In this document: one piece after another, positions 26,567-37,936 of the stretch
Numbering within the stretch: the first letter of the stretch is position 1
Layout: every line of letters starts with the position of its first letter
DNA from: Leptospira brenneri
GTDB lineage: Bacteria; Spirochaetota; Leptospiria; Leptospirales; Leptospiraceae
Reading direction: 5' to 3'
NCBI RefSeq assembly: GCF_002812125.1
Contig: NZ_NPDQ01000005.1
Location: 248,001 to 312,000, forward strand
Length of the DNA stretch: 64,000 bases
Notes under the pieces: generated by a model
The model's input: the letters and a program-made list of their open reading frames with translations, nothing else
Told to the model about the DNA's origin: nothing
Databases searched by the model: none
Translations under genes and position numbers: made by a program

Positions 26567-28620
26567 TGGGATTGTATCAGGATATTAAAGACAAACAGGA
26601 GTTATTTGAAGCGGTCGGGAAAAGGCTTGGGCCAGAGAAAGCCACATTTATAGAAAAAGCATACAATCTTGCTGATAAAATGCACGAGGGTCAGAAACGT
26701 TTGTCTGGGGAACCCTATATCATTCATCCCATGAATGTCGCTTCTGTTTTAGATGAACTAGGGTTGGACGAAAGAGCCATTGCTGCGGGCCTTTTGCATG
26801 ATGTTGTAGAGGATACAAATTATAGCAAAGAAGAGATGGCTCGTGAATTTGGAGAGGATATTGCCGCACTTGTTGAAGGTGTGACTAAAATTTCTGAAAT
26901 TAAATCTCAATCAAAAGAAACAGAAGCTGCTGAAAATATTCGTAAGATGTTACTTGCCACTATCAAAGATGTGCGAGTGATGTTAATCAAACTTGCAGAT
27001 AAAACCCATAATGTTCGAACTTTAAAGTTCCAACCGGAAGAAAAACAGAAACGCATTGCAAAAGAGGTTTTGTCTCTTTATGCTCCGATTGCTGGCCGAC
27101 TCGGTGTTTATAAAGTAAAGTTTGAATTAGAAGATTTAGCATTTCAGTCTCTCCATCCAGAAGAATACCAAGAAATTAAAAAACGTGTATCTGCAAAAAA
27201 ATCAGAACGTGATGAATACATTGAAAAAATAAAAATAATCCTTAAACAAAGGTTAGCTGAAATCAGTATAGATGCTCGTATTGATGGTAGGGCGAAACAT
27301 TTTTATTCGATTTATAGAAAGATGGTCACAAAGGAAAAATCATTTTCTGAGATTTTTGACCTTAGGGCTGTTCGTATCATTACCAATGAAATCAAAGATT
27401 GTTATGGGGTACTTGGAATTGTCCATACACTTTGGACACCAATCCCTGGTAGGTTTAAAGATTATATCGCCACTCCCAAAACAAATTTATACCAATCTCT
27501 TCATACAACTGTATTTGGGCCAGATGGTCGCCCCATGGAAGTGCAGATTCGTACAAAGGATATGAATGCCATTGCTGAAAATGGAGTGGCAGCGCACTGG
27601 GCTTATAAAGAATCTACAAATCTTTCGAAAACATCCGTCATTTTGCAAAATGGTGTAGAAAATGCTTTCCGAATGAAGTGGCTGGAGATTCTGAAATCTT
27701 GGCAAGATCCAAGTCTCGATTCCAAAGAGTTTATGGAAGAGTTACAATACGATCTCCATGAAGATGAGGTATTCGTTTTTACCCCCAAAGGTGAAATCAT
27801 TGAAATGCCAAAGGGAGCCACGGTTCTTGATTATGCTTTCCGGATTCATACCGATGTAGGTTTACATGCTCGCGGTGGGAAAGTTAACGGAAGGATGGTT
27901 ACACTTCGTACGGAATTAAAGTCGGGAGATCAGGTAGAGATCATCACAGAAAAAAGTTCCAAACCGTCTCCCATTTGGTTACGAATTGTTAAAACATCTG
28001 GTGCAAGGCAAAAGTTACGCGCTTATTTTCGAAAACTCCAAGAAGACTCACAACGAGAGACCATTGGTTCTGTTTTAGAAACGCAAGCCCCTCCCATTGA
28101 TGAAAACACAATCAAAGAGATTAAGAAAGTTAAAATCAAAAAACCTCACAAAGCACATCCGCACCAAGAGGAATCCAAAGAGTTTGGAATCTCGGTTGCC
28201 GGTTGGAACGATGTGCCCGTGAGAGTTGCCTCTTGTTGTACACCTATCCCGGGGGATGAAATCATCGGTTTTATTACGAGAGGAAGGGGAGTGAGTGTTC
28301 ATAAAAAAGATTGTACTACCGCTACCAAACAACTTGAGTGGATGAAAACCATTCCTGTGCGTTGGGAGGGACCAGGAGAACCCATCCCAATTCAAATTGA
28401 AGTTCGTGCAAAAGATGTACAAGGAATCTATTTGTCTATGGTGGAATCAATTTCCAGCACAGAAACAAATATTTTGGAAGCAGGAGCCTCTTCTCATCCC
28501 AATGGGACTCTTACCGCCAAATTTATGTTAGAAGTTGACCATTTGGACCAATTAAAGGAAATTTTAGAAAACTTACGAATGATCCAAGGTGTGGTTTTTG
28601 CAGAAAGGGTCAAAAAATAA
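26566..28620 (+). CDS. RelA/SpoT-type (p)ppGpp synthetase/hydrolase
   Basis: A 684-residue Rsh protein. Order of domains: HD hydrolase (LSGEPYIIHPMNVASVL; GLLHDVVEDT), synthetase (RAKHFYSIYRKM; FDLRAVRIIT; RFKDYIATPKTNLYQSLH), TGS (DEVFVFTPKGEIIEMPKGAT), a zinc-finger-like stretch with adjacent cysteines (VASCCTPIPGDEI) and a C-terminal ACT. The HD histidine-aspartate pair is kept, so the protein should both make and degrade the alarmone. It is the only Rsh in the window. Coupled to nadC; the last 11 bases overlap the convergent GH13 gene. Confidence 0.95.
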   Translation: MGLYQDIKDKQELFEAVGKRLGPEKATFIEKAYNLADKMHEGQKRLSGEPYIIHPMNVASVLDELGLDERAIAAGLLHDVVEDTNYSKEEMAREFGEDIAALVEGVTKISEIKSQSKETEAAENIRKMLLATIKDVRVMLIKLADKTHNVRTLKFQPEEKQKRIAKEVLSLYAPIAGRLGVYKVKFELEDLAFQSLHPEEYQEIKKRVSAKKSERDEYIEKIKIILKQRLAEISIDARIDGRAKHFYSIYRKMVTKEKSFSEIFDLRAVRIITNEIKDCYGVLGIVHTLWTPIPGRFKDYIATPKTNLYQSLHTTVFGPDGRPMEVQIRTKDMNAIAENGVAAHWAYKESTNLSKTSVILQNGVENAFRMKWLEILKSWQDPSLDSKEFMEELQYDLHEDEVFVFTPKGEIIEMPKGATVLDYAFRIHTDVGLHARGGKVNGRMVTLRTELKSGDQVEIITEKSSKPSPIWLRIVKTSGARQKLRAYFRKLQEDSQRETIGSVLETQAPPIDENTIKEIKKVKIKKPHKAHPHQEESKEFGISVAGWNDVPVRVASCCTPIPGDEIIGFITRGRGVSVHKKDCTTATKQLEWMKTIPVRWEGPGEPIPIQIEVRAKDVQGIYLSMVESISSTETNILEAGASSHPNGTLTAKFMLEVDHLDQLKEILENLRMIQGVVFAERVKK

Positions 28621-30013
28621 ACCACTGCACTTGGCTTGGGACTAGTTTGAAATAAATACCTTCATCAGATTTGGTTTGAGGATAGTCCAATCCTGTTACT
28701 AGATCAGTTAATGTTTCCCTGGGTTGGATTCCTTCTTGAAAAGGGATCCATCCGGATACTTCAGTATTTGTTTCGTTCCATAGGATTAGTTCTGTTTGAT
28801 TCTCTGTTTGGATTGATTTCACAAAAACGGGATTCCCTCCAAACTCATTGTATCTTGGCCAAAAATAGCCAGTATCTTTATTTCTTTTCCTAGTGGCAAT
28901 TAAGGCACGTTTGTAAAACTCTTCTGTCTTTGTATCTGGCATTTCTGAATCAACGCGAATCATTTGGACTGGATATTTTTTAGTTAACCCCTGGTCTTGG
29001 CCTTCGTGTAATAATATGGTACATTCTGTACACAAGAGTAGGCTTAAATAGGAATGGGAATTTTCACCAAATTGATGTTTTGCCCTTTCTTCGTCATGGT
29101 TTTCTAAAAATCGAATTTTATTTGGATGAGTATTTTCTTTTAATGAATGAGATATGTGGGCAGTATTGTTTTCTTTGAATGCATCATAGATGGATTTATC
29201 ATAAGTTGCATCAAACCCTAGTTCTAATAAACGGTTTTCCATTCCCCAGTAGGCTTCGGCGTAAAATTTAAAATTAGGGAAACTAGTCTTAATTTTGGTT
29301 ATGACTCTTTTCCAATCATACGCAGATTTTTTACCGTGAGTTTTTTCAAATACATCAGGAAGAAGTAACATCGCCATATCGCAGCGAACACCATCACATT
29401 GACTTGCGATGGTATTTAGGATTTCTATATGTTTTTTTTCTACATCGGGGTTGGAAAAATCCCATTGGATGGTATCTGTCCAGCCATCAAAATAAGGATC
29501 ACGTCCATGGACATATCTGTTTCCATTGGAATGTAAAAAAGCGTTTTTAAGTGCAACTGATTCATTTGCTAACAGAAACAAATTGGGATCGGAATCGATG
29601 ATCGGAGAATCGGTAGCCATATGATTGGGTACAAAGTCTAGTATCAGTTTTTTATTTAAATGATGAATGAGTTCGTAAACTTTTGTTAGGTTTGATTCAT
29701 TGGATACAATTGGGTCTGGGGTATAAGAAGAAATGGAATAAGGAGATCCATAAATATCCTCGGAACTTAAAGATTGTTTTGCCGAACGGAATCCAGATTG
29801 CAGTTCTGGCATGGAGCGTGCAATGGACCTAGATTTTGGGCTATTTTTCCAGACCCCCATGAGCCAAATTTCATGAGCCCAAAGAAAAGGTAGTGAATTG
29901 ACAAGAGAACTAAGGCTCACTTCCAAAGGTTCTTTCATTTTTGTACAAAAAAGCCTTGAGCCTATCTCGTACAAATGGATTTGATGGAAGGGATGTTTCA
30001 TAACAAAGTTCAA
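28610..30013 (-). CDS. GH13 (alpha-amylase family) glycoside enzyme
   Basis: A 467-residue cytoplasmic protein without signal peptide. The start reads HLYEIGSRLFC as in the IYEINTR-type opening of this GH13 group. Conserved regions: LDFVPNHMA, GVRCDMAMLL (nucleophile Asp), FYAEAYWGM (acid Glu), RFLENHDEERA (transition-state Asp). All three catalytic acids are therefore visible. The substrate is unknown; amylose, trehalose or a maltose-like donor cannot be told apart. The start at 30013 or 30001 overlaps the divergent lipoprotein gene. Confidence 0.85.
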   Translation of the reverse strand: MNFVMKHPFHQIHLYEIGSRLFCTKMKEPLEVSLSSLVNSLPFLWAHEIWLMGVWKNSPKSRSIARSMPELQSGFRSAKQSLSSEDIYGSPYSISSYTPDPIVSNESNLTKVYELIHHLNKKLILDFVPNHMATDSPIIDSDPNLFLLANESVALKNAFLHSNGNRYVHGRDPYFDGWTDTIQWDFSNPDVEKKHIEILNTIASQCDGVRCDMAMLLLPDVFEKTHGKKSAYDWKRVITKIKTSFPNFKFYAEAYWGMENRLLELGFDATYDKSIYDAFKENNTAHISHSLKENTHPNKIRFLENHDEERAKHQFGENSHSYLSLLLCTECTILLHEGQDQGLTKKYPVQMIRVDSEMPDTKTEEFYKRALIATRKRNKDTGYFWPRYNEFGGNPVFVKSIQTENQTELILWNETNTEVSGWIPFQEGIQPRETLTDLVTGLDYPQTKSDEGIYFKLVPSQVQWFIF

Positions 30014-31840
30014 ATATTTAAGTATAGTTCCTCCTTACGCAAGATAGTTTTGGTTGGTTTGACAGGACTTTTGTCAATGACCTTCTTCCAAAATTGTTCA
30101 GAAGAAGATACAAAAGAATCACTCTCCAAGGTAAATGATCTTCCTTGGCAAGGGGATTTGGCTTCCATTCCGACGGCCCTTCGTGTCAAAAATCCCGTGG
30201 CAGACCCTAAGGCAAAAAAAGGGGGAAGGATCCGAATTTATTCACATCAATTTCCAAAATCCTTAAATTATTATTTAGATCAGTTCACAACTACGGCGAG
30301 AATCTTTACGAGCCTCTATGAACCACTGACAGGATACCATCCTCTGACTTTAGAAACCATCCCCCATCTGGCTAGGGATTGGAAGATCTCTCCTGACAAA
30401 AAGAAATTTACGTTTTACTTAGATCCAAATGCACTTTGGTCCGATGGCAAACCCGTGACTGCTGATGACGTAATCTTTACCTATGATACGATCATGAATC
30501 CTAAAAATGCGACTGCCGTATTTCGTGTTTCCCTTTCTCGATTTTTAAAACCAGTAAAGTTAGATGACCTTACTGTCGTTTTTGAAGCCAAAGAAGTTCA
30601 TTGGAATAATTTTAATGATGTTGCTTCTTCCATCTTCATTCTACCAAAACATCATTTTGAAGGGAAAGATTTTAACAAAGAAAATATGGAATTCCCTGTT
30701 GTTTCAGGGCCATACAAAATCACTGAAGTTAAAAAGAATCGTTACATAAAATTAGAAAGAAGGGGAGACTGGTGGCAAAGAGCCTATCCTTTCAATGAAG
30801 GGCGAAACAACTTCGACCAAATTGTTTATAAGGTCTATAACGAAGAAGCGGTTGCCCTTCAAGCCTTTAAAAAAGGAGATATCGATATTTATCCAGTATA
30901 CTCTGCATTTGTTTGGGTAGAGGAAGCAAAAGGAGACGCCTTTGACAAAAATTGGATCGCAAAACAACGTATCTTCAATTTAAAACCCATCGGATTTCAA
31001 GGTTGGGCCATGAACTCAAGGAGATCCATTTTCTCTGACAAACGTGTGAGAGAAGCTATGAATCTACTTGTAGATCGTAAGTTAATGATCGACAAACTTG
31101 CGTATGGCGAATATGATCCAACAAATAGTTATTATCCGGATTTTTATTTAGGTGGCGAAAAAAATCCTAATCAACCCACAGAATTTAATATAGAAAAAGC
31201 AAGAAAACTTCTTGCGGATGCTGGTTGGAAACCAAATGCAGAAGGAGTTTTGGAAAAAGATGGGAAACCATTCCAATTTTCCATTTTAGATCGCGATAAA
31301 AAAACAGAAAAATATTTCACCGTGTTTTTAGAAAAAGCAAAAGAAGTCGGAATCAGGGCATCTATTGACACTTTAGATTTAGCTGCTTGGAGTGAACGAG
31401 TTGATAAATATGATTTTGATATGACTTGGGCGGCTTGGGGATCTGGGGTATTTAAAGATCCTGAATCACAATGGCTTTCTAAGTATGCAAATGAAGAAGG
31501 ACAACCAAACTTACCAGGGTTCAAAAATAGTGAGGTAGACAAACTCATCGAAAAACAAAAAACAGAATTTTCTGTTTCTAAACGAAATGAAATTTTGAAA
31601 CAAATCGATCGTATTGTTTATCAAGAATATCCTTATGTTTTATTATGGCATTTACCAAGCACTCGTCTATTGTATTGGCAAAAGTATGGAGTCCCCAACC
31701 TTCCTCTAGGTAAATACGGAGATGAAAGTTTTTCATCTGACTACTGGTGGTATGATGAAGAAAAAGATAAAAAGTTATCAGACGCTTTATCAAAGAAAGA
31801 AAAATTCACAGACTACGAAGCGATTGTTCGTTGGAAGTAG
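29975..31840 (+). CDS. Extracellular solute-binding lipoprotein, family 5 (peptide type)
   Basis: A protein of 615-621 residues with N-terminal lipobox MTFFQNC. The fold of OppA/DppA-type binders is shown by ARIFTSLYEPLTGYHPLTLE, WKISPDKKKFTFYLDPNALW, SDGKPVTADDVIFTYDTIM and REAMNLLVDRKLMIDKLAYG. It would bind peptides or sugars for an ABC importer, but no permease or ATPase gene is adjacent. Starts at ATG 29975, 29984 or 29993; none has a well-spaced ribosome site, and all lie within the divergent GH13 gene. Confidence 0.88.
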   Translation: MDLMEGMFHNKVQIFKYSSSLRKIVLVGLTGLLSMTFFQNCSEEDTKESLSKVNDLPWQGDLASIPTALRVKNPVADPKAKKGGRIRIYSHQFPKSLNYYLDQFTTTARIFTSLYEPLTGYHPLTLETIPHLARDWKISPDKKKFTFYLDPNALWSDGKPVTADDVIFTYDTIMNPKNATAVFRVSLSRFLKPVKLDDLTVVFEAKEVHWNNFNDVASSIFILPKHHFEGKDFNKENMEFPVVSGPYKITEVKKNRYIKLERRGDWWQRAYPFNEGRNNFDQIVYKVYNEEAVALQAFKKGDIDIYPVYSAFVWVEEAKGDAFDKNWIAKQRIFNLKPIGFQGWAMNSRRSIFSDKRVREAMNLLVDRKLMIDKLAYGEYDPTNSYYPDFYLGGEKNPNQPTEFNIEKARKLLADAGWKPNAEGVLEKDGKPFQFSILDRDKKTEKYFTVFLEKAKEVGIRASIDTLDLAAWSERVDKYDFDMTWAAWGSGVFKDPESQWLSKYANEEGQPNLPGFKNSEVDKLIEKQKTEFSVSKRNEILKQIDRIVYQEYPYVLLWHLPSTRLLYWQKYGVPNLPLGKYGDESFSSDYWWYDEEKDKKLSDALSKKEKFTDYEAIVRWK

Positions 31841-31849
31841 AATTTAGAA

Positions 31850-32932
31850 GTGTCTGAGAAAAAAGGCCCAATTAAGGGGATCCGGGATCGGATCACCCAA
31901 CTCTGGAACCAATATCCAAACTGGGGAAAAATTCCCCAGTTTCTCGAGTTATTGGAAAAGGGTCTCGACAAAGAACTGTTTGTTGATCCAGATAAAAAAG
32001 AAATCCCCATTCCGCTTGAGGATCTTCCTGTTGATGAAGTTCTACGAAAGTCTGGTTTCTTTCGTAACTTGTATGAAAAACTATTTCCCGTTTCACATGT
32101 ATTTCGAATCACATATCGCTATGATCGTGAATTTTTAGATAACTTTATGCCTTTGTCTAAGGATGGATACATTGGCCGTGGTTCCTATAAGTTTGTTTAT
32201 AAACTTCCTTGGAACCAAGTGGTTAAAATTGGAAAATCCAAATTACCTTCCGATGCGATTTTTGGCTCTTTATTCAAAGAAGTGGGCCGAGATCTTTCCC
32301 GGTTTTTAAAACCAGAAGAGATGGAGTTAAGAGATTTTTTAAAAGCGCGAACTTCTAGAGATTCGAAACGAGATGAAATCGATTTTAAGTTCAAACGATT
32401 GGGTTTAGAAAGATTACATTATTGGAAGCTAAAGTCTTTAATTCCTGATTTAGTGGTTCCAACCCGTTTTTTTATGGGGATGCGAGTGAGGAATAATCCC
32501 TTCGGAATTCCCAATGTCACTCTCACTCCTTGCGACCAACAGCCGTTACTTGCAGGAAAACATCTCAAAGAATTTACCATACGAAATGAAAAATTAGACC
32601 AAAATCCAATTATGGATAAATTTTTTCCCAAGTGGAAATTGAATTTTGACTCTCATAGATTTGGTGTGATTTCGAAATCTAAGTTAAAGAAAATTGCAGT
32701 GGATTTCAATCGTGTGATTGAAGTGACAAAATTTTTAGCAGAAGAAGAAAAGTTAATTTTTGATATCCATGCAGAAAACATCATCATCACCTTACCTGAT
32801 TTCGAACTAAAGATTTTTGACTTCCATGTATTTGATGACTATTTGTATGAGCCTTCCGAAGAAAATCCAACACCGGAAATGGATCATATTCAAATCATTG
32901 AAGAATTCATTAAGTCATTTGAATTGGATTAA
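31850..32932 (+). CDS. Cryptic protein-kinase-fold protein
   Basis: A 360-residue soluble protein, start GTG 31850, with no name I recognise. It carries in order the key elements of the eukaryotic-like kinase/aminoglycoside phosphotransferase fold: a glycine-loop-like YIGRGSYKFVY at about 106-116; a lysine strand VVKIGKSK with K126; the catalytic loop LIFDIHAENIII with D305 and N310 at exactly D+5; and IFDFH with D324, where DFG is expected, 19 residues later, a spacing usual for kinases. Helical sections fill between. It could phosphorylate a protein or small molecule, or be a binding-only relative. It lies 9 bases after the binding lipoprotein and 3 bases before a GT-C-like gene. Confidence 0.7.
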   Translation: MSEKKGPIKGIRDRITQLWNQYPNWGKIPQFLELLEKGLDKELFVDPDKKEIPIPLEDLPVDEVLRKSGFFRNLYEKLFPVSHVFRITYRYDREFLDNFMPLSKDGYIGRGSYKFVYKLPWNQVVKIGKSKLPSDAIFGSLFKEVGRDLSRFLKPEEMELRDFLKARTSRDSKRDEIDFKFKRLGLERLHYWKLKSLIPDLVVPTRFFMGMRVRNNPFGIPNVTLTPCDQQPLLAGKHLKEFTIRNEKLDQNPIMDKFFPKWKLNFDSHRFGVISKSKLKKIAVDFNRVIEVTKFLAEEEKLIFDIHAENIIITLPDFELKIFDFHVFDDYLYEPSEENPTPEMDHIQIIEEFIKSFELD

Positions 32933-32935
32933 TTT

Positions 32936-34492
32936 ATGTTTTTTTTTAAACGCAATTTTCTTTCTTTCTATATTCTCTCTATTCTATTTTTTGTTTTTGC
33001 CTTTTACCAAGCATACCATTGGAAATGGATTTGTGATGATGCTTATATTAGTTTTGTTTATGCCAGAAATTTATTCGAGGGTTCGGGACTTGTTTTTAAT
33101 TTAGAAGAAAGAGTCGAAGGATATACTAACTTTCTTTGGACTATATTTTTATCCTTAGGGATTCGTCTGGGAATCAAACCACAAATCCTATCGATTGGCC
33201 TTGGGATTTTCTTTTATTTGGCTACTCTATTTGTCTTTTTTAAAGAAGAGAACAGGCTTTCCCTAGGAAAACTATATCCAGTTCTTTTGGTTCACTTAGC
33301 CGTTTTTTACCACCTTTATATTTTTGCCACCTCGGGATTAGAAACTTCTCTTTTTACATTTTTAATCTGTTTCGGTTTACTTTTGTGGGAAAAGGAAAGT
33401 GACTTTCTTTTTCCTATTTTTTTCTTATCTGCCCTAACACGTCCAGAAGGGGCTCTTTTTTTATTTCTCTCCTCTCTCGATTGGCTCTTTCGTAAAAAAC
33501 TTTGGAAACCTGTTCTTTTTGGATTTTTATTTCTTCTATTTTTAGGATTTCGGTATTTTTACTACGAAGACATTTTCCCGAATACCTTTTATGCCAAAGG
33601 AAGTAAAGGGGCTTACTTTTTGCAAGGCCTCTATTATCTTTTCTATTTTATTTGGTCGTATCCGCTTTATTTGTTTGTTTTCATCTTAACGGGAATACAA
33701 ATTTACAAATCCATTCGTGATCATAAGAAATTACGATTCTTATTCACTTCGGTGATTTTGTACATTCTTTATGTTTTGTATGTTGGTGGGGATTTTATGG
33801 GAAATCGCTTTTGGATTCCTATTTTACCTTATCTTTCTTATTTGGCATTTTTACAAATCAATGAATGGGATTCGAACTCTCAAATCGAATCTAACCAATC
33901 TGGATTTTGGTCCAAATTTTATGTAAAGAACAGGCTCATAATTTGTTTTCTATTTATATTGTCTGCTGCCGTATATACAGATCCTCTAAAAAGCAACGGA
34001 GTTCGCCTTCCTGACTGGAAAGGAATTGTCGAAGAACGAGTGTTTTATGAAGACCATCTGATTCGAACAGATGGATATGATTCGAATTCTCTTTCTGATT
34101 TTCGTGTGGCTTTTTTTGGAGCCCAGGCACATTTTATTTATTATTTGAGGCCTTCTTTTGCTTTTGAAGCCGAGTCCGGGCTTACCGATAGAGAATTTGC
34201 AAAAAAGAAAATCCGAACAAGGGGAAGGATTGGCCATGAAAGTGAACTTGAGACCAAGGACTTAAATCAAAGGAAAATTGAGATCCTTCTCGACAATCGC
34301 CTTCCTGGGCTGAACTTACCGTACATCGAATACATTTGGAGAACCAGCCATCTTCGTTTTTATCTTTGGTCTTATGATCCAAAAAAAATTGAAACTCTAT
34401 GCCTTCGATCTGATTGGAATTGTGTGGACTTGTTCCAAACTTTTGAAAGAAATCATTGGGACAAGAGCCAACCTAGAGATTTGGGGAATTAA
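32936..34492 (+). CDS. GT-C-like polytopic membrane glycosyltransferase-type protein
   Basis: A 518-residue membrane protein with roughly eleven hydrophobic segments. After the first helix comes the loop WKWICDDAYISFVYARNLFE, followed by GLVFNLEERVEGYTNF; a DD-type acidic pair in this position is a mark of GT-C glycosyltransferases (mannosyl- or arabinosyl-transferase-like). A LSALTRPEGALF motif is also typical. A periplasmic C-terminal domain follows. It would move a sugar from a lipid-linked donor to an extracytoplasmic acceptor, by inference. The donor is unknown. Confidence 0.65.
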   Translation: MFFFKRNFLSFYILSILFFVFAFYQAYHWKWICDDAYISFVYARNLFEGSGLVFNLEERVEGYTNFLWTIFLSLGIRLGIKPQILSIGLGIFFYLATLFVFFKEENRLSLGKLYPVLLVHLAVFYHLYIFATSGLETSLFTFLICFGLLLWEKESDFLFPIFFLSALTRPEGALFLFLSSLDWLFRKKLWKPVLFGFLFLLFLGFRYFYYEDIFPNTFYAKGSKGAYFLQGLYYLFYFIWSYPLYLFVFILTGIQIYKSIRDHKKLRFLFTSVILYILYVLYVGGDFMGNRFWIPILPYLSYLAFLQINEWDSNSQIESNQSGFWSKFYVKNRLIICFLFILSAAVYTDPLKSNGVRLPDWKGIVEERVFYEDHLIRTDGYDSNSLSDFRVAFFGAQAHFIYYLRPSFAFEAESGLTDREFAKKKIRTRGRIGHESELETKDLNQRKIEILLDNRLPGLNLPYIEYIWRTSHLRFYLWSYDPKKIETLCLRSDWNCVDLFQTFERNHWDKSQPRDLGN

Positions 34493-34495
34493 GTT

Positions 34496-35236
34496 GTGGA
34501 ATTTTTAAAAGAATTATCTCTTCCTTACGGGAAAATAAAGTTTGGAGTTGCCGGCAAACAAACATTAGATTCTTTGAAGGAGAAATATCCCTCCTATCCT
34601 AAAACCTCTAGTTTATGGAAAGAGTATACCAAGGAATGGATCGGAAAAGACTTTGACAGTTCTAAAATTCAAGGATTTACTCTCAACCAAGTCCATGGAG
34701 ATTCCATTCATTCTGTCACTTACAGTGAAACGAATCAAAATTCAGAGAAAATTTTGGAAGGTGATGCTTTGTACACAAACTCTTCCGATCTGATGCTTGT
34801 GGTTCGCACAGCCGATTGTGTCCCTGTTTTTTTATATTCCAACAAACGACCGTTTATTGCTATCATCCATTCTGGTTGGAAGGGGACAGCACTTGGAATC
34901 ACCGAACAGGTATTGGAAAAAACATTGGAACTGGGTTTTGATTTAGAGGAACTCCAATTGGAGATTGGTCCTTATATCCAGAAATCTGATTATGAAGTGG
35001 GGGATGATGTTGCCAAATATTTCCTTTCTTTAGGAGAAGATGTCTGCCAAGGCAAAGAAGATGGTAAGTTTTTGTTGGATGTAGGGAAAGCAATTGAGGT
35101 TCGTGTCGGGAAACGATTTGGAAATCTTTTAAAGATAAAAAACGACCACACGAATGTATTTCGAAGCCCTCTTTACTTTAGCCACCGGGCTAAAGAAGAA
35201 GGCCGGAACTTAAACTTTATACTTTGGGAATCTTAA
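34496..35236 (+). CDS. pgeF: Peptidoglycan editing factor / polyphenol oxidase family (YfiH/LACC1)
   Basis: A 246-residue protein of the YfiH/LACC1 family, in which members act as purine nucleoside phosphorylase/adenosine deaminase or remove misincorporated serine from peptidoglycan precursors. Hallmarks: TLNQVHGDSIH (His), VVRTADCVPVFLYS (the Cys of the copper/zinc site), IAIIHSGWKGTALG (His) and IGPYIQKSDYEVG. Starts at GTG 34496. Reads away from a minus-strand receiver gene that overlaps it by 20 bases at the end. Confidence 0.88.
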   Translation: MEFLKELSLPYGKIKFGVAGKQTLDSLKEKYPSYPKTSSLWKEYTKEWIGKDFDSSKIQGFTLNQVHGDSIHSVTYSETNQNSEKILEGDALYTNSSDLMLVVRTADCVPVFLYSNKRPFIAIIHSGWKGTALGITEQVLEKTLELGFDLEELQLEIGPYIQKSDYEVGDDVAKYFLSLGEDVCQGKEDGKFLLDVGKAIEVRVGKRFGNLLKIKNDHTNVFRSPLYFSHRAKEEGRNLNFILWES

Positions 35237-35627
35237 GTAAGGTTTCTTTGATTTTTTCTAAGATTTTTTCACGTTTGATCGGTTTGACAATGTATTCCAT
35301 TGCTCCATTTTCCAAAAGTGCTTTGATCACCGAAGGAGTATTCTCTTCGGAAATAAAAAGAATTCTTGGAAGCACTCCCATCTCCTTCATATCCCAGAAA
35401 GCAGCATAACCATCAACCTCAGGTAAAAAGATCTCAATGGTCACAAGATCAATCTGTTGGCGATGTTCTTTGTACATTTGTAAAAGTTCTTTCCCTGTTT
35501 CAGCAACACCAATGATTTTGAAACCTTCTGATTCCAAAATCTGTTGGAGTTGTTTGGATTGGAATTTTGAATTCTCGGCTATGAGAATTTGGTAGGGTCT
35601 GCCTGTCGGTCCGATGCCTGCTTGCAT
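35217..35627 (-). CDS. Receiver-domain protein with Glu in place of the phospho-Asp
   Basis: A 136-residue single receiver domain. The fold is clear: YQILIAENSKFQSKQLQQIL, then DLVTIEIFLPEVDGYAAF, ILFISEEN (Ser/Thr position), and YIVKPIKREKILEKI (conserved Lys-Pro). The phospho-acceptor position, normally Asp in LLDxxMP, is Glu65 (TIEIFLPEVDG); the acidic pair near residue 18 is reduced to one Glu. It therefore cannot be phosphorylated in the usual way and may be locked in an active-like state. It lies 15 bases downstream of leuB on the same strand. Confidence 0.85.
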   Translation of the reverse strand: MQAGIGPTGRPYQILIAENSKFQSKQLQQILESEGFKIIGVAETGKELLQMYKEHRQQIDLVTIEIFLPEVDGYAAFWDMKEMGVLPRILFISEENTPSVIKALLENGAMEYIVKPIKREKILEKIKETLLKIPKV

Positions 35628-35642
35628 AATGTTCTCCGTAGT

Positions 35643-37932
<2,290 letters not shown>

Positions 37933-37936
<4 letters not shown>

